Source of the DNA: Pseudoduganella flava
GTDB taxonomy: Bacteria; Pseudomonadota; Gammaproteobacteria; Burkholderiales; Burkholderiaceae_D
DNA length: 64,000 bases
Reading direction: 5' to 3'
Assembly: GCF_007830495.1 (NCBI RefSeq)
Contig: NZ_VLKW01000010.1
Location: 124,001 to 188,000, forward strand
Below the pieces are notes generated by a model. That model did no database searches and had not been told where the DNA came from. It was given only the letters and a program-made list of their open reading frames with translations. This document shows, one piece after another, positions 1 to 9,041 of the stretch; position 1 is the first letter of the stretch, and each line of letters opens with the position of its first letter. The position numbers and the translations under genes were made by a program.

Positions 1-816
1 AATGCGGCAGAGAAACGACACGGCGCGACTGGCAGCATTCGTTACGCACACCATAGATGAGTATCGGCACGAAAAATGTCTCGAAAGTCATAGTGAAACA
101 CACTTTTTTTCAAGTATTACTCGAACTGTGTGCACGCTGTTCACATCGCGGCACCATTGCTGTGTGGAGAATAATACTGCCGACTTGCCAATACCCGACC
201 ACGATGCTATCGCCGGTCACGCAATAGTTTGACTTGTAGGGACTTAAAATACCGTAACGCAATTTATATAGCGCAAGCAGCACCCGTAATCGTATTTTCT
301 GGCGCGAAAGCGGCTCCGACGCATGCGCTAACACCGCATTAACAATGCACCGGACCATGCGCTCGTTTCGCGATATATGTATGCGAATAAGCAAGCCGAA
401 GCGCGCTAAAACACGCGTCGCTTATATTCACCGCCAGCGCTGGATTAATCACTCCATGGAGAAACCGGGGGCCGACCAGGTGATATTGTGCGGCATTCGA
501 TGCCTGCCACCCCTGCGTCAAAAGTTGCCGTATCAAGGCGCAATGCCGAGTCATGCGGAACAGCGCCCCCCGGGAATAGCAATGTTCCGGCGCGCACGGA
601 TGGAGCGAAGTGGGCAGAAAGGGGCAAGGCCCGCCGCCGGCCGGCTATTCGCGGGCAACCGGTATCCGACCTGCCGTAGCGTGACGCCACCGCACCTGCC
701 CCGGCCTGCCACCGGTGGGACCAGCAGCCGAACGCCGTCGGTCCGCGCGCAGAGCTATCATTGCCGGACAGTTCCTCAGCGCCGACATTGTTGAAATTCC
801 TAATTCCGGAGGTGAC
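1..816. other. Left-edge region without a convincing gene
   Basis: The first ~430 bases are visibly poorer in G+C than the rest of the window; composition rises towards 816. Short open frames occur on both strands (for example 110-394 minus and 345-794 plus), but they have no recognisable domain, no good ribosome-binding site, and erratic composition. No tRNA, transposase remnant or clear terminator was seen. It could be the tail of a longer non-coding or decayed region that starts outside the window. Confidence 0.5.
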
Positions 817-1278
817 ATGGCAAGTTACGCCCGTTTTGGCTGGATGATCGCCTGCTCGACGGTCATCATGTATGGCCTGATGTATTTGAACACGTATGAG
901 CTCGAGCACGTGCACTTCAGCCAGACGCGCGCATGGATGGCGCTGATCATGGGTGCCGCGATGGCCATCGTCATGTTGGGGTTCATGTTGAGCATGTACG
1001 CGGACAGGCGGCGTAACACCGCCATTTTCGTGGGCGCCTGCGCGGTGTTCGCAGTCTCGTTGTGGCTGGTTCGCAGCCAGACGACAGTCGACGACGTTTC
1101 CTACATGCGAGCGATGATTCCCCATCATTCGATCGCGATCATGACGAGCGAGCGCGCCAGGATCCGCGACGCCCGCGTTCGCAGGCTGGCCGACGGCATT
1201 GCCGCTACGCAGCGCAAGGAAATCGCCGAGATGGAGGCGCTGATCGCTGATATCGAACGCAACGGCCCGCAAAGTTGA
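817..1278 (+). CDS. Three-TM membrane protein with C-terminal DUF305 domain
   Basis: A 153-residue protein. Three hydrophobic segments (about residues 5-24, 38-58 and 68-85) are followed by a soluble tail with the DUF305 signature MRAMIPHHSIAIM at residues 97-109. The paired histidines after the proline are the family hallmark and are often proposed to bind metal, although the biochemical role is unknown. The ATG at 817 was preferred to an upstream in-frame start because GGAGGTGA lies directly before it and the upstream codons encode Arg-rich, unlikely sequence. It stands alone, facing the DUF389 gene that ends at 1483. The family is assigned with good confidence; no function is claimed. Confidence 0.85.
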   Translation: MASYARFGWMIACSTVIMYGLMYLNTYELEHVHFSQTRAWMALIMGAAMAIVMLGFMLSMYADRRRNTAIFVGACAVFAVSLWLVRSQTTVDDVSYMRAMIPHHSIAIMTSERARIRDARVRRLADGIAATQRKEIAEMEALIADIERNGPQS

Positions 1279-1482
1279 GCACGCCGTAGCGGTACCCAGC
1301 CCGGGCCTCGCTCCAGCCAACCAGGGCCGAAGTCGCGCCGCTGCGATCCGATGATGCCTGGCGCAGCAGCCCTCCCCCCGTGTTCGAAGGCCTCGGTGGC
1401 GCCATTGCCGCCAGGGGCTCCGATCCAAGGCGCACTGCGCGCATCCCGGGCACCTGCTGAACCGCGTGCTGCCGGCGCCTCG

Positions 1483-2886
1483 CTATCGGGCGGGCTCTCT
1501 GTCGGCGAGCCGCACGATCCGGGTCCGTCCGGCGGCAAGCACCAGCCTGACCTCGGCGCTGCCGGTGCGCACCTTGAGCCACTCGTTGATGCGCCTGACT
1601 TCGCTCGCCTTGGGCATTCGGCGGCACTCGGCGCTAAGCACGGGAACGGTGGCCGCGCCGGCGCTGCCGGCGGGCACCGCCTGCCCGAACAATACGTTCC
1701 CGCATTGCGGATACTGCGCCTCGAATTCGCGCGTCACGGCATCCGCCTGCTTGAGCCACGCCTGCTGGCTGGCCACTTGCTCGCGCAACGCGGCAAGCGC
1801 CGCGTCTTTGTCCTGCAGCGTTTGCTGGTTGTTGCGCACGATCTCGGCCAGGATGTCCGCCTTCAGGCTGCGCACGTCGATCTCCTTGTGGTCTTCGGCC
1901 TGGACCTGGTGCACGCGCAGCCGCGCCTGCTGCAGTCCACTGGCCGGGAGGCGCGCTTCGAGTGCCTTGATGGCCGCCGGCGGCAGCGGTGCGCCGATCA
2001 GCGTGACCTCGATGTCGTGCATACCCGGTGTGACCCGCGTCTCGATCACATGGACTTGCGCCGCGCCGAATTCCTTGCGCACGAACTCGCGCGCACGGCT
2101 GCTGAACACTTCATTGTCGACGAGGCGGGCCGCCAGGAAGATACTCGGCAAGCCGGTCAACAGGACGATCGCCAGCAGCGCGCGCTTGACATGACGCTCC
2201 CTGGCCGGATCGACGAACTTGCGGTGCGGCAGCCGCAGGAATTCGATGACGACCACCGCCGCGAAGGCGATGAAGACGCAATTGATCGAGAAGAGGTAGA
2301 ACGCGCCGCCAAACACCGACCAATTGCCGTTCGCCAGGCCGTAGCCGGCCGTGCAGAGCGGCGGCATCAGGGCGGTGGCGATGGCCACGCCAGGAATGAC
2401 GTTGGATTTCTCGCGCCGCGTCTGGCCGATGATGCCGGCCAGGCCACCCGCCAGCGCGATGAGGACGTCCCACAGCGACGGTGTGGTACGGGCCAGCAGT
2501 TCCGACTGTGCCTCTGCTAGCGGCGTCAGCATGAAATACAGCGTGGACGTCAGGAGGCTGATGCCGGCGGCGATCGCGAGATTGGCGAGCGAACGCCGGA
2601 TCAGCGCGAAATCGAAGATGCCGATGCCGTAGCCGACGCCGACAATCGGCCCCATCAACGGCGACACCAGCATCGCGCCGATGATCACCGCAGTCGAATT
2701 GGTGTTCAGGCCAACCGACGCGATCAGGATCGCGAGCATCAGGATCCACGGCGTTGCGCCGCTCAATTCGACGCCAGCGCGCAGGCTGCGGTCGATTTCC
2801 GCGTCGTCCGCCTTGTCGTCGAGGAGGCTGAAGCGGTGCGCGATCGCGGCGCGCAAGGAGGGGCGGTGGGTCTCGGGGGCGTTCAT
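1483..2886 (-). CDS. DUF389 (TIGR00341-like) membrane protein
   Basis: A 467-residue protein. The N-terminal half carries the DUF389 membrane block, including STAVIIGAMLVSPLMGPIVG near residue 65 and a second conserved stretch ending in ATALMPPLCTAGYGLA near residue 190, with about six membrane segments. The C-terminal ~200 residues are soluble and largely helical, a longer extension than minimal DUF389 proteins. The start at 2886 is preceded by AAGG; an in-frame start 17 codons upstream lacks one. It lies 97 bp downstream of the BCCT transporter on the same strand, so co-transcription is possible. Function is unknown; a transport or osmotic role is only suggested by the neighbours. Confidence 0.85.
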   Translation of the reverse strand: MNAPETHRPSLRAAIAHRFSLLDDKADDAEIDRSLRAGVELSGATPWILMLAILIASVGLNTNSTAVIIGAMLVSPLMGPIVGVGYGIGIFDFALIRRSLANLAIAAGISLLTSTLYFMLTPLAEAQSELLARTTPSLWDVLIALAGGLAGIIGQTRREKSNVIPGVAIATALMPPLCTAGYGLANGNWSVFGGAFYLFSINCVFIAFAAVVVIEFLRLPHRKFVDPARERHVKRALLAIVLLTGLPSIFLAARLVDNEVFSSRAREFVRKEFGAAQVHVIETRVTPGMHDIEVTLIGAPLPPAAIKALEARLPASGLQQARLRVHQVQAEDHKEIDVRSLKADILAEIVRNNQQTLQDKDAALAALREQVASQQAWLKQADAVTREFEAQYPQCGNVLFGQAVPAGSAGAATVPVLSAECRRMPKASEVRRINEWLKVRTGSAEVRLVLAAGRTRIVRLADREPAR

Positions 2887-2983
2887 GAACCTTGTTACCG
2901 TAAAAGGATTTCCGGCGGGAAGACTGCCAGACGGCAATTTTCCCAGAGATTTCCTTACGGCGAAATACTTTTTACGCGCCCTG

Positions 2984-4501
2984 CTATTTCGTCACCATCT
3001 CGCGCAGGCGCCGCCGCATCTCGCGTTCGCGCCGTACTTCCTCGATCCAATCCTCGCGCATCGCCCGCCACAGCGAAATCACCATCAACACGATGACCAG
3101 CGCAAAGGGCAGCGCAAACAGGATCGTCGCGGTCTGCACTCCCTTCAGTCCGCCCGCCAACAGCAGGCTGACCGCGATGCCCGCGACCAGGCTCCCCCAG
3201 ACGATCTTCACGCGATTGGGCGGATGGGGATTGCCGCCTGTGCTCATCATGCCCAGCACCAGCACCGCCGAGTCGCCCGAGGTAACGAAGAACACCAGCA
3301 CCAGCAGCGTGGCGGCGACCGACATCACGTACCCGAAAGGCATCGCATCGAACATCGTGAACAGGGCGGTCGCGACATCGGCCTTCGCCGCTTCGGCGAG
3401 CGGCACGTGCTGCCAGATCTGCATGTACAACGCGCCACCGCCGAAGACGGAGAACCACAGGAAGGCCGCCAGCGAGGGGGCGAGAACGGTGCCCAGGATG
3501 AATTCGCGAATGGTTCGCCCGCGGGAAACCCGCGCGATGAACAGGCCGACGAACGGCGACCACGAGATCCACCAGGCCCAGTAGAAGATCGTCCAATTGC
3601 CGACCCACGTACTCTCGCGAAACGGTGTCGCGCGCAGGCTCATCCGTACAATTTCGCTCAGGTAGCTGCCCAGCGTGTTCGTGAATGTATCGATGATCGC
3701 GACCGTAGGGCCCAGCAGGAAGACCGCCAGGGCAAGCAGCGCGGCCACTGCCATGTTGAAGTTCGACAGGTACTTGATGCCTTTTTCAACCCCCGTCACG
3801 GCCGAGGTGATGAAGACCAGCGCGGTGACGATGATGATCGTCACCTGCGTCGTGGTATTGACGTCGACGCCGAAGACCGCATGCAGGCCGCTGTTGATCT
3901 GCAGCGCGCCCACACCGAGCGAAGCGGCGACCCCGAACGCGGTGGCCACCACCGCGAGGCCGTTGAAGAGGCCCGCCATCGAGCGTACTGGCCGCCACGG
4001 TAATGCGCTGGTCACTGTACTGATGAGCGGAGTGCCCGCCCGCCGGTACTGGAAAAAAGCGATCGCCAGCGCGACCACACTGTACACCGCCCATGGATGC
4101 ACGCCCCAATGGAAGAACACATAGCGCATCGCGGCATTGGCGGCCTCAGGCGTGTGCGGCGCGATGCCGGGCGGCGCGGTGCCGTAATGCGAGACCGGCT
4201 CTGCGACGCCCCAGAAAACGAGGCCGATCCCCATGCTGGCCGCGAACAGCATGGCGAACCAGCTGCCGACGCCGAACTCCGGCTCGTCATCCTCGCCGCC
4301 GAGCTTCATGTTGCCGTAGCGGCTGAAGGCGACAAAAGCGGCAAACACCACGAGACCGAGCACGACCCACAGGTACAGCCAGCCGAAGTTGCGGGTCAGC
4401 GCCGACAGCAGCTCGTCGAAGACGGCCGCCATGTTTCGCGGGGCCAGGATGCCCCACAACACTACGAGCAGGATGAATCCTGCGGATAACAGCATCTGCA
4501 T
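2984..4501 (-). CDS. BCCT family transporter (betaine/choline/carnitine type)
   Basis: A 505-residue, 12-TM secondary transporter of the betaine-carnitine-choline family. Visible hallmarks are GIGLVFWGVAEP at residues 91-102 (the unwound third helix around the substrate site) and the tryptophan-rich segment WWISWSPFVGLFIARVSRG near residue 310. The Gly-Ile-Gly form of the third-helix motif resembles sodium-coupled betaine carriers such as BetP rather than CaiT-type exchangers (GMNMG), so sodium-driven compatible-solute uptake is the best inference. There is no long C-terminal osmosensing tail of BetP type. The decayed MscS gene ends only 6 bp upstream, so the two were probably one osmotic operon. 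The exact substrate cannot be read from sequence. Confidence 0.88.
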   Translation of the reverse strand: MQMLLSAGFILLVVLWGILAPRNMAAVFDELLSALTRNFGWLYLWVVLGLVVFAAFVAFSRYGNMKLGGEDDEPEFGVGSWFAMLFAASMGIGLVFWGVAEPVSHYGTAPPGIAPHTPEAANAAMRYVFFHWGVHPWAVYSVVALAIAFFQYRRAGTPLISTVTSALPWRPVRSMAGLFNGLAVVATAFGVAASLGVGALQINSGLHAVFGVDVNTTTQVTIIIVTALVFITSAVTGVEKGIKYLSNFNMAVAALLALAVFLLGPTVAIIDTFTNTLGSYLSEIVRMSLRATPFRESTWVGNWTIFYWAWWISWSPFVGLFIARVSRGRTIREFILGTVLAPSLAAFLWFSVFGGGALYMQIWQHVPLAEAAKADVATALFTMFDAMPFGYVMSVAATLLVLVFFVTSGDSAVLVLGMMSTGGNPHPPNRVKIVWGSLVAGIAVSLLLAGGLKGVQTATILFALPFALVIVLMVISLWRAMREDWIEEVRREREMRRRLREMVTK

Positions 4502-4507
4502 GTGGAG

Positions 4508-5085
4508 CTACTCCTTCATCCCGGCACCGTTGCCTGCGTTCGCAAAGTATACGGTCTGGGTCGGGTATGCAAACGCGATCCCTTCCTGTTCGAAGCGCTC
4601 GAACAACGCGACATTGATGGCCTGCTGGATGTCCATGTACACCCCGTAATCGGGCGTGTTGACGATATATATACCGTCTCCACGAACCCGAGCGCCGCCG
4701 TCGTAGTCGTGCTGGCGGCATCGAGCGCGCTGCGCTGTGCCCGGTACTGGTGCAGCCATCCCTGCACGCCGACGTCTCCCCACCGTGCGGCCTGCAACAG
4801 CAAGGCGGCGATGGCAAGCCGCGACAGCAGCACCGTACCGCTTTCCGGCAAGCTCAGCCAATGCGAGCCGACGTAGGCGCCGATCAGCAGCATGAACAAT
4901 GGATGGGTCGCGTCGAGCACACGCGCAGCCAGATCATCCAGGTAAGTCGCCGTGGTTTGTGCGAATGCCCTCAGGCGCTTCACGACGACGCGCCTGGCGA
5001 TGCCAACCGATGCGTAAACGACGAGGCCGATGCAAATCGCGATCGCCCAGGTGGCAAGATCGTTGTGCAAAACTAGGTAAGGCAT
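4508..5085 (-). pseudogene. MscS-family mechanosensitive channel, internally deleted and frameshifted
   Basis: The N-terminal ~134 residues (from MPYLVLHNDL) form the leading membrane region of a ~370-residue MscS-like channel, ending TTTTAALGFV. The sequence then joins ETVYI and, in a different frame, IVNTPDYGVYMDIQQAINV through FAYPTQTVYFAN, the C-terminal end of the same family. Two lesions are seen. The central part (pore helix plus beta domain, roughly 170 residues by family comparison) is missing. A GTATATATATC run at the junction has one TA unit too many; removing it puts ETVYIVNTPDYG in one frame. The truncated product cannot form the conserved pore. Start 5085 has GGAA upstream. Confidence 0.8.
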
Positions 5086-5529
5086 GTGGTTCCTTTTCCG
5101 CTCTGTCGGCTCGAGGCCGGCCCGCCGCTGGGTTGAAGACGGCCATGGCCCGCACTGGGGCCGCAAGGCGGGCGCGCACGCGTCGGATTGTGCGACGGCG
5201 CCGACGGCGATGCGGGGCATGGCAGGCCGGGGCATCGTGGCTGGACAGCCCGCCCCCGCTCAGCAAGCGGGGGCATGATAGCAAGGCTATTCCATTTGCA
5301 CAAATGCATATCCGGCTCCTGTGCTCGAGCGGCGCCGCGTCACGTGCAGCTGGGCGCATGAGCCTTCTGCATGGCATGCACAGTCGGCAGGCCCGCCTGG
5401 CCCGCTTTCGTACTCCGCCCGATGGCCGCTGCGCAGCCGCGAGCTACCGTTCGCAAGCGAACCGACCGGGCGTGCTTCTTGCGCCAAGCTGGCTTGACGG
5501 CGCGCGGTACGCGTCGAGTGGAGCATCCC

Positions 5530-6816
5530 ATGCGTGAACGACTTCGATTCCTGCTCAGCCGCCTGCGCGAACGTTTGTGGATCAAACCGCTGCTCGCATG
5601 TGCCCTGTCGGTCATCGGGGTACTGCTGGCCCATCTGGCCGACCGCCTGGTGGAGGGCGCCGTGCCCGAGGTAACGCAGACTTCGGTCGTGGAGCTGTTG
5701 AAGATTATCGCCGCAAGCATGCTGGCGATCGCCACGTTCGCGGTGGCCTCGATGGTATCGGCCTATGCTTCGGCCGGGCAAATCGCGACCGCGCGGGCGT
5801 TCCCGTTGATCGTCGCCGACGACGTATCGCAAAACGCCCTGTCGACGTTCATCGGCGCCTTCATCTTCAGCATCGTCGGCATCAGCGCGGCGATGAACGG
5901 CTACTACGGGCCGGCGGGCCGCTTGACGCTGTTCACGCTGATGGTGGTGGTCCTCGTCATCGTGGTTCTCACCTTCGTGCGCTGGGTCGACCGTATCGCG
6001 CGCCTGGGCCGCATCGGCGCGATCGTCGAAAAGGTCGAGCGAGCAACGGCCGCGGCACTGGCGCGGCGCCAGTGCCAGCCATTCCTGGGGGGCGTCCCGG
6101 CCGCGGCCCCAAAAGAGGGAGTCCCGGTGCACGGACACCGCATCGGTTATGTCCAGCACGTCGACGTCGCACGGCTGCAACGCGTCGCGGCGGAGCACGA
6201 CCTGCGGGTCAGCGTGGCGGTCTTGCCCGGCACCTACGTGAGCCCAGGGCGTCCGCTGTGTCACCTGCAGTGTCCGCAGTACCGCGACGTGTCGGCGGCA
6301 CACCGCGCCTTTCAACAAGCGTTCACGATCGGCACCCAGCGCCAATTCGACGACGACCCCAGGTTCGGTCTGGTCGTGCTGGCCGAAATCGCCGGGCGTG
6401 CGCTCTCCCCCGGCATCAACGACCCGGGGACCGCGATCGGCGTACTGGGATCGCTCCAGCGCCTGCTTGCGGCCCTGTCGCGCGGCGGATTGCCCGATCC
6501 GCCCACGTGCGAACGCGTGGCCGTTCCCGCTCTGGCGCTGGACGACCTGTTCGACGACGCTTTCAACGCCATCGCCCGCGACGGTGCGGGCATCGTGGAA
6601 GTGGCGTTGCGGCTGCAGCGCCACCTTGGCGAACTCGGCCGAGAAGATCCGGCGCTGCGAGCGTTAGCTCGACGCCATGCCGACCTGGCGCTGCGCCGCT
6701 CCGAGCACGCGCTTGGTTTCGCCCCCGACCTCCACCAAGTCCGGGCGCGACATGCGCAGTACTGGGGCAGTTCCGACCAATCCGGCCGCGATCATGCCGC
6801 AGAGGGACGGGAATGA
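5530..6816 (+). CDS. DUF2254 domain membrane protein
   Basis: A 428-residue protein with four N-terminal membrane segments (within residues 15-160) and a soluble C-terminal half. The block LGRIGAIVEKVERATAAAL after the last helix and the ALSPGINDPGTAIGVLG segment near residue 300 are diagnostic of DUF2254. The family has no established biochemical role. ATG 5530 was chosen because the membrane region begins 15 residues later, and the upstream in-frame extension is Arg/Ala-rich and lacks a ribosome-binding site. The gene faces away from the decayed MscS gene and is followed by the tRNA-Val terminator hairpin, which can also terminate this transcript. Confidence 0.85.
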   Translation: MRERLRFLLSRLRERLWIKPLLACALSVIGVLLAHLADRLVEGAVPEVTQTSVVELLKIIAASMLAIATFAVASMVSAYASAGQIATARAFPLIVADDVSQNALSTFIGAFIFSIVGISAAMNGYYGPAGRLTLFTLMVVVLVIVVLTFVRWVDRIARLGRIGAIVEKVERATAAALARRQCQPFLGGVPAAAPKEGVPVHGHRIGYVQHVDVARLQRVAAEHDLRVSVAVLPGTYVSPGRPLCHLQCPQYRDVSAAHRAFQQAFTIGTQRQFDDDPRFGLVVLAEIAGRALSPGINDPGTAIGVLGSLQRLLAALSRGGLPDPPTCERVAVPALALDDLFDDAFNAIARDGAGIVEVALRLQRHLGELGREDPALRALARRHADLALRRSEHALGFAPDLHQVRARHAQYWGSSDQSGRDHAAEGRE

Positions 6817-6894
6817 GCCAGTCCGCTGCGCCTGCGATGTGTCGTCCGCCCTTGCACGTTTTGCGGCGGGCAACAGCGGGCCACGCCAAAGACA

Positions 6895-6925
6895 AAAGGC
6901 CCGCAACTAGACGTTGCGGGCCTTT
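6895..6925. terminator. Bidirectional intrinsic terminator between DUF2254 gene and tRNA-Val
   Basis: A perfect 13-bp inverted repeat (AAAGGCCCGCAAC, loop TAGAC, GTTGCGGGCCTTT) with A/T ends on both sides. It lies 10 bp beyond the tRNA 3' end, as expected for its terminator, and 78 bp after the DUF2254 stop on the other strand. Confidence 0.85.
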
Positions 6926-6935
6926 CCAAGAATCC

Positions 6936-7010
6936 TGGTGGGAAGTGCAAGTTTCGAACTTGCGACCCCTGCAGTGTGAATGCAGTGCTCTACCCCTGAG
7001 CTAACCTCCC
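6936..7010 (-). tRNA. tRNA-Val (anticodon CAC)
   Basis: Read on the minus strand the sequence folds as a complete cloverleaf. The acceptor stem GGGAGGT pairs with ACTTCCC (one G-T), the D arm is GCTCAGGGGTAGAGC, the anticodon stem CTGCA/TGCAG encloses loop TTCACAC with anticodon CAC (valine codon GTG), and the T arm has the TTCGAAA loop. The terminal CCA is encoded. Length is 75 nt including CCA. A consensus promoter lies just upstream and a strong terminator just downstream, so it is a single-gene unit. Confidence 0.95.
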
Positions 7011-7022
7011 GAAGAAGGCATG

Positions 7023-7051
7023 ATTATAGGTGGTGACTTGCGCTTCGTCAA
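7023..7051 (-). promoter_or_regulatory. Sigma-70 promoter of tRNA-Val
   Basis: On the minus strand, TTGACG (7051-7046) and TATAAT (7028-7023) are separated by exactly 17 bp. The -10 box ends 12 nt before the tRNA 5' end. This is the closest match to consensus in the window. Confidence 0.85.
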
Positions 7052-7064
7052 GCCCCGATGATGA

Positions 7065-7763
7065 TCATGCCGCTGTGCGCCAGAGGCACGTGCCCTTCAT
7101 TGCCTTGTCCAGGCCATTGAGCAGTTCCTCGTGCGCCGCCACTTCGTCGGCGCTCGCGCGCACGACGAGGATCTCGGCCAGTGCCACCTGCTCAAGGCTG
7201 ATGCCGGTGCTGGTTTCCTCGACCTCGACATCCATGCCCAGGCTGTTCTGTCCGCGCGTCATCGCCAGGTACACGTCGGCCAGCAGCTCCGCGTCCAGCA
7301 GTGCGCCGTGCAGCTTGCGGTGCGCGTTCGAGATGCCGTAGTGGTCGCACAACGCGTCCAGCGAGTTGCGCTTGCCGGGGCGCAGTTCCTTGGCCTGCAC
7401 CAGCGTGTCGATGACGCCGCCGATGTGTTCCTCGAACGACGGCAGGTTCAGCGCGCGGAACTCGTGGTTCAGGAAGCCCAGGTCGAACGGTGCGTTGTGG
7501 ATGATGACTTCGGCGCCGCGGATGTATTCGCGCAGCTCCTCGACGATCTCGTGGAAGCGCGGCTTATCGGACAGGAATTCCGTCGTCAGGCCGTGCACCG
7601 CCAGTGCGCCCTCTTCCGAGTCGCGGTCCGGGTTGATGTAGCGGTGGAAGTTATTGCCGGTCAGCTTACGGTTGACCAACTCGACGCAACCGATCTCGAT
7701 GACACGGTTGCCCAGCTTGGGGTTGATACCGGTGGTTTCGGTATCGAGGACGATCTGGCGCAT
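7065..7763 (-). CDS. dnaQ: DNA polymerase III epsilon subunit (3'-5' proofreading exonuclease)
   Basis: A 232-residue DEDDh exonuclease that proofreads replication as part of the Pol III core. Exo I (DTETTG, residues 7-12), Exo II (HNAPFDLGFLNHEF, near 90-103) and Exo III (HGALLDAELLADVY, near 150-163, with the general-base His and metal-binding Asp) are intact. The C-terminal tail, which in E. coli contacts the alpha subunit, is present. It lies downstream of rnhA on the same strand (57 bp gap), the usual dnaQ/rnhA association in proteobacteria. Length and motifs fit dnaQ rather than a shorter stand-alone exonuclease. Confidence 0.95.
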   Translation of the reverse strand: MRQIVLDTETTGINPKLGNRVIEIGCVELVNRKLTGNNFHRYINPDRDSEEGALAVHGLTTEFLSDKPRFHEIVEELREYIRGAEVIIHNAPFDLGFLNHEFRALNLPSFEEHIGGVIDTLVQAKELRPGKRNSLDALCDHYGISNAHRKLHGALLDAELLADVYLAMTRGQNSLGMDVEVEETSTGISLEQVALAEILVVRASADEVAAHEELLNGLDKAMKGTCLWRTAA

Positions 7764-7820
7764 AAATACGTGGGCTTCTAAGGACAGCCGCGCAGTATAG
7801 CAAAGCGCGGCGCAGGGTTT

Positions 7821-8261
7821 TTACTTGCGGCGCACCGAGTCCACGCCGCGGTTGGCCAGCATGTCGGCCCGTTCGTTGCCGGGGTGGCCGTTGTGGCCGC
7901 GCACCCAGCGCCAGTCGACCTTGTGCACGGCCTGCGCCACGTCGAGCGCCTGCCACAGGTCGGCGTTCTTGACGGGTTCCTTCGTCGACGTCTTCCAGCC
8001 GCGCGCCTTCCAGCCGTGGATCCATTCGCTGATGCCCTTCTGCACGTACTGGCTGTCGGTGTGCAGCACCACTTCGCACGGGCGCTTCAGCGCGTTCAGC
8101 GATTCGATGACGGCCTTCAGCTCCATCCGGTTGTTCGTGGTGTTCAGCTCGCCGCCAAACAATTCCTTCTGCGCTTCGCCCGCCACCATCAGCGCGCCCC
8201 AGCCGCCGACGCCCGGGTTTCCCTTGCACGCGCCGTCGGTGAAAATCTCTACTTTATCCAT
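7821..8261 (-). CDS. rnhA: Ribonuclease HI
   Basis: A 146-residue type 1 RNase H that cleaves the RNA strand of RNA-DNA hybrids (R-loops, Okazaki primers). The DEDD metal ligands are visible: Asp in the N-terminal [11 protein letters not shown], Glu in [13 protein letters not shown], Asp in LHTDSQYV, and Asp in NERADMLAN, with the [11 protein letters not shown] loop before the last. The basic handle region [17 protein letters not shown] is present, as in E. coli RnhA. The start overlaps the end of the upstream methyltransferase gene by 8 bp, so the two are probably translationally coupled. Confidence 0.95.
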   Translation of the reverse strand: MDKVEIFTDGACKGNPGVGGWGALMVAGEAQKELFGGELNTTNNRMELKAVIESLNALKRPCEVVLHTDSQYVQKGISEWIHGWKARGWKTSTKEPVKNADLWQALDVAQAVHKVDWRWVRGHNGHPGNERADMLANRGVDSVRRK

Positions 8262-9024
8262 GTTTCCTGTGTTTGTTCGTTGCGGGGACGGCTACGGGTG
8301 CCTTCGCCGTCTTCTTGCTCCAGGCCGGCCCGATCAGGCGCATGCCCTTGACCCGCTTGATCGCCTGCACCATGTACACGGCGCCGAAATAAGGCCACCA
8401 CCGTGCGCCGGCGCGATCCATGAACGCGTAGCGCGCGAGCCAGTGCTCCGTGCGGCATGCCGGCGCATAGCAGCCGAAGTGGCTGTGGCTGACTCCCATA
8501 TTCAGCAATTTTAACCAATCCTTGATGCGGGGCATGGAAATCAGCTCGGCCGGCGGCAGGTAACGGTTGCCGGTGACGCGGCCACGCACGTTCCGCAGGC
8601 CCCACAGGCTGGCCGGGTTGAAGCCGCAGATGATCAGCTGGCCTTCCGGGATCAGCACCCGTTCGACCTCGCGCAGCACCTGGTGCGGCTCCGCCGCGTA
8701 TTCGAGTACGTGCGGCAGCACGACCAGGTCCAGGCTCTGCGATGCGAACGGCAGTTCGGTGCCGTCCAACGTCAGCGCGACGGGCCGGCCCGTCGTTACC
8801 TCGGTCGGGTGCGGCACCGTGTCGGCCAGCCACTTGTGCGGCATGCGGCTGGCCGCCAGCGCGTCGATCTGCGGCGTGCCGATCTGCACGGCGTTGTAGC
8901 CGAAGATGTCCGCCGTCAGTTCGTCCAGGCGGCTTTGCTCCCAGGCGCGCACATAGCTGCCGGCCGGCGTTTGAAGCCAGCTGTCCAGCGCTATAATGGA
9001 TTTCTCGGATGTTGCGCTATCCAT
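8254..9024 (-). CDS. Class I SAM-dependent methyltransferase
   Basis: A 256-residue protein. The segment from about residue 85 ([28 protein letters not shown], containing the acidic motif II and the post-motif helix) to [19 protein letters not shown] near residue 130 is typical of Methyltransf_11 enzymes, although the glycine-rich motif I is poorly conserved. The substrate is unknown; the rnhA/gloB linkage is widely conserved in betaproteobacteria. ATG 9024 was chosen because AAGGGA lies 8-10 nt upstream; an alternative in-frame TTG lies six codons further. Only 17 bp separate it from the divergent gloB start, so each gene's promoter sits inside the other's coding or leader sequence. Confidence 0.8.
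   Translation of the reverse strand: MDSATSEKSIIALDSWLQTPAGSYVRAWEQSRLDELTADIFGYNAVQIGTPQIDALAASRMPHKWLADTVPHPTEVTTGRPVALTLDGTELPFASQSLDLVVLPHVLEYAAEPHQVLREVERVLIPEGQLIICGFNPASLWGLRNVRGRVTGNRYLPPAELISMPRIKDWLKLLNMGVSHSHFGCYAPACRTEHWLARYAFMDRAGARWWPYFGAVYMVQAIKRVKGMRLIGPAWSKKTAKAPVAVPATNKHRKHG
8970..8997 (+). promoter_or_regulatory. Predicted gloB promoter inside the methyltransferase 5' coding region
   Basis: TTTGAA (8970-8975), a 16-bp spacer and a perfect TATAAT (8992-8997) point towards gloB, whose ATG lies 45 bp downstream of the -10 box. The element lies within the first codons of the oppositely oriented methyltransferase gene, so it is predicted only from consensus. Confidence 0.55.
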
Positions 9025-9041
9025 GCCTTCCCTTTGAAGCA

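Noticed and set aside
110-394. 94-codon minus-strand frame at the left edge
   Set aside because: No recognisable domain, no ribosome-binding site, and the lower GC makes short frames less surprising but not more credible.
4664-4674. TATATATAT run as a promoter -10 box
   Set aside because: It lies inside the MscS remnant at the exact codon where frame is lost, which slippage explains better.
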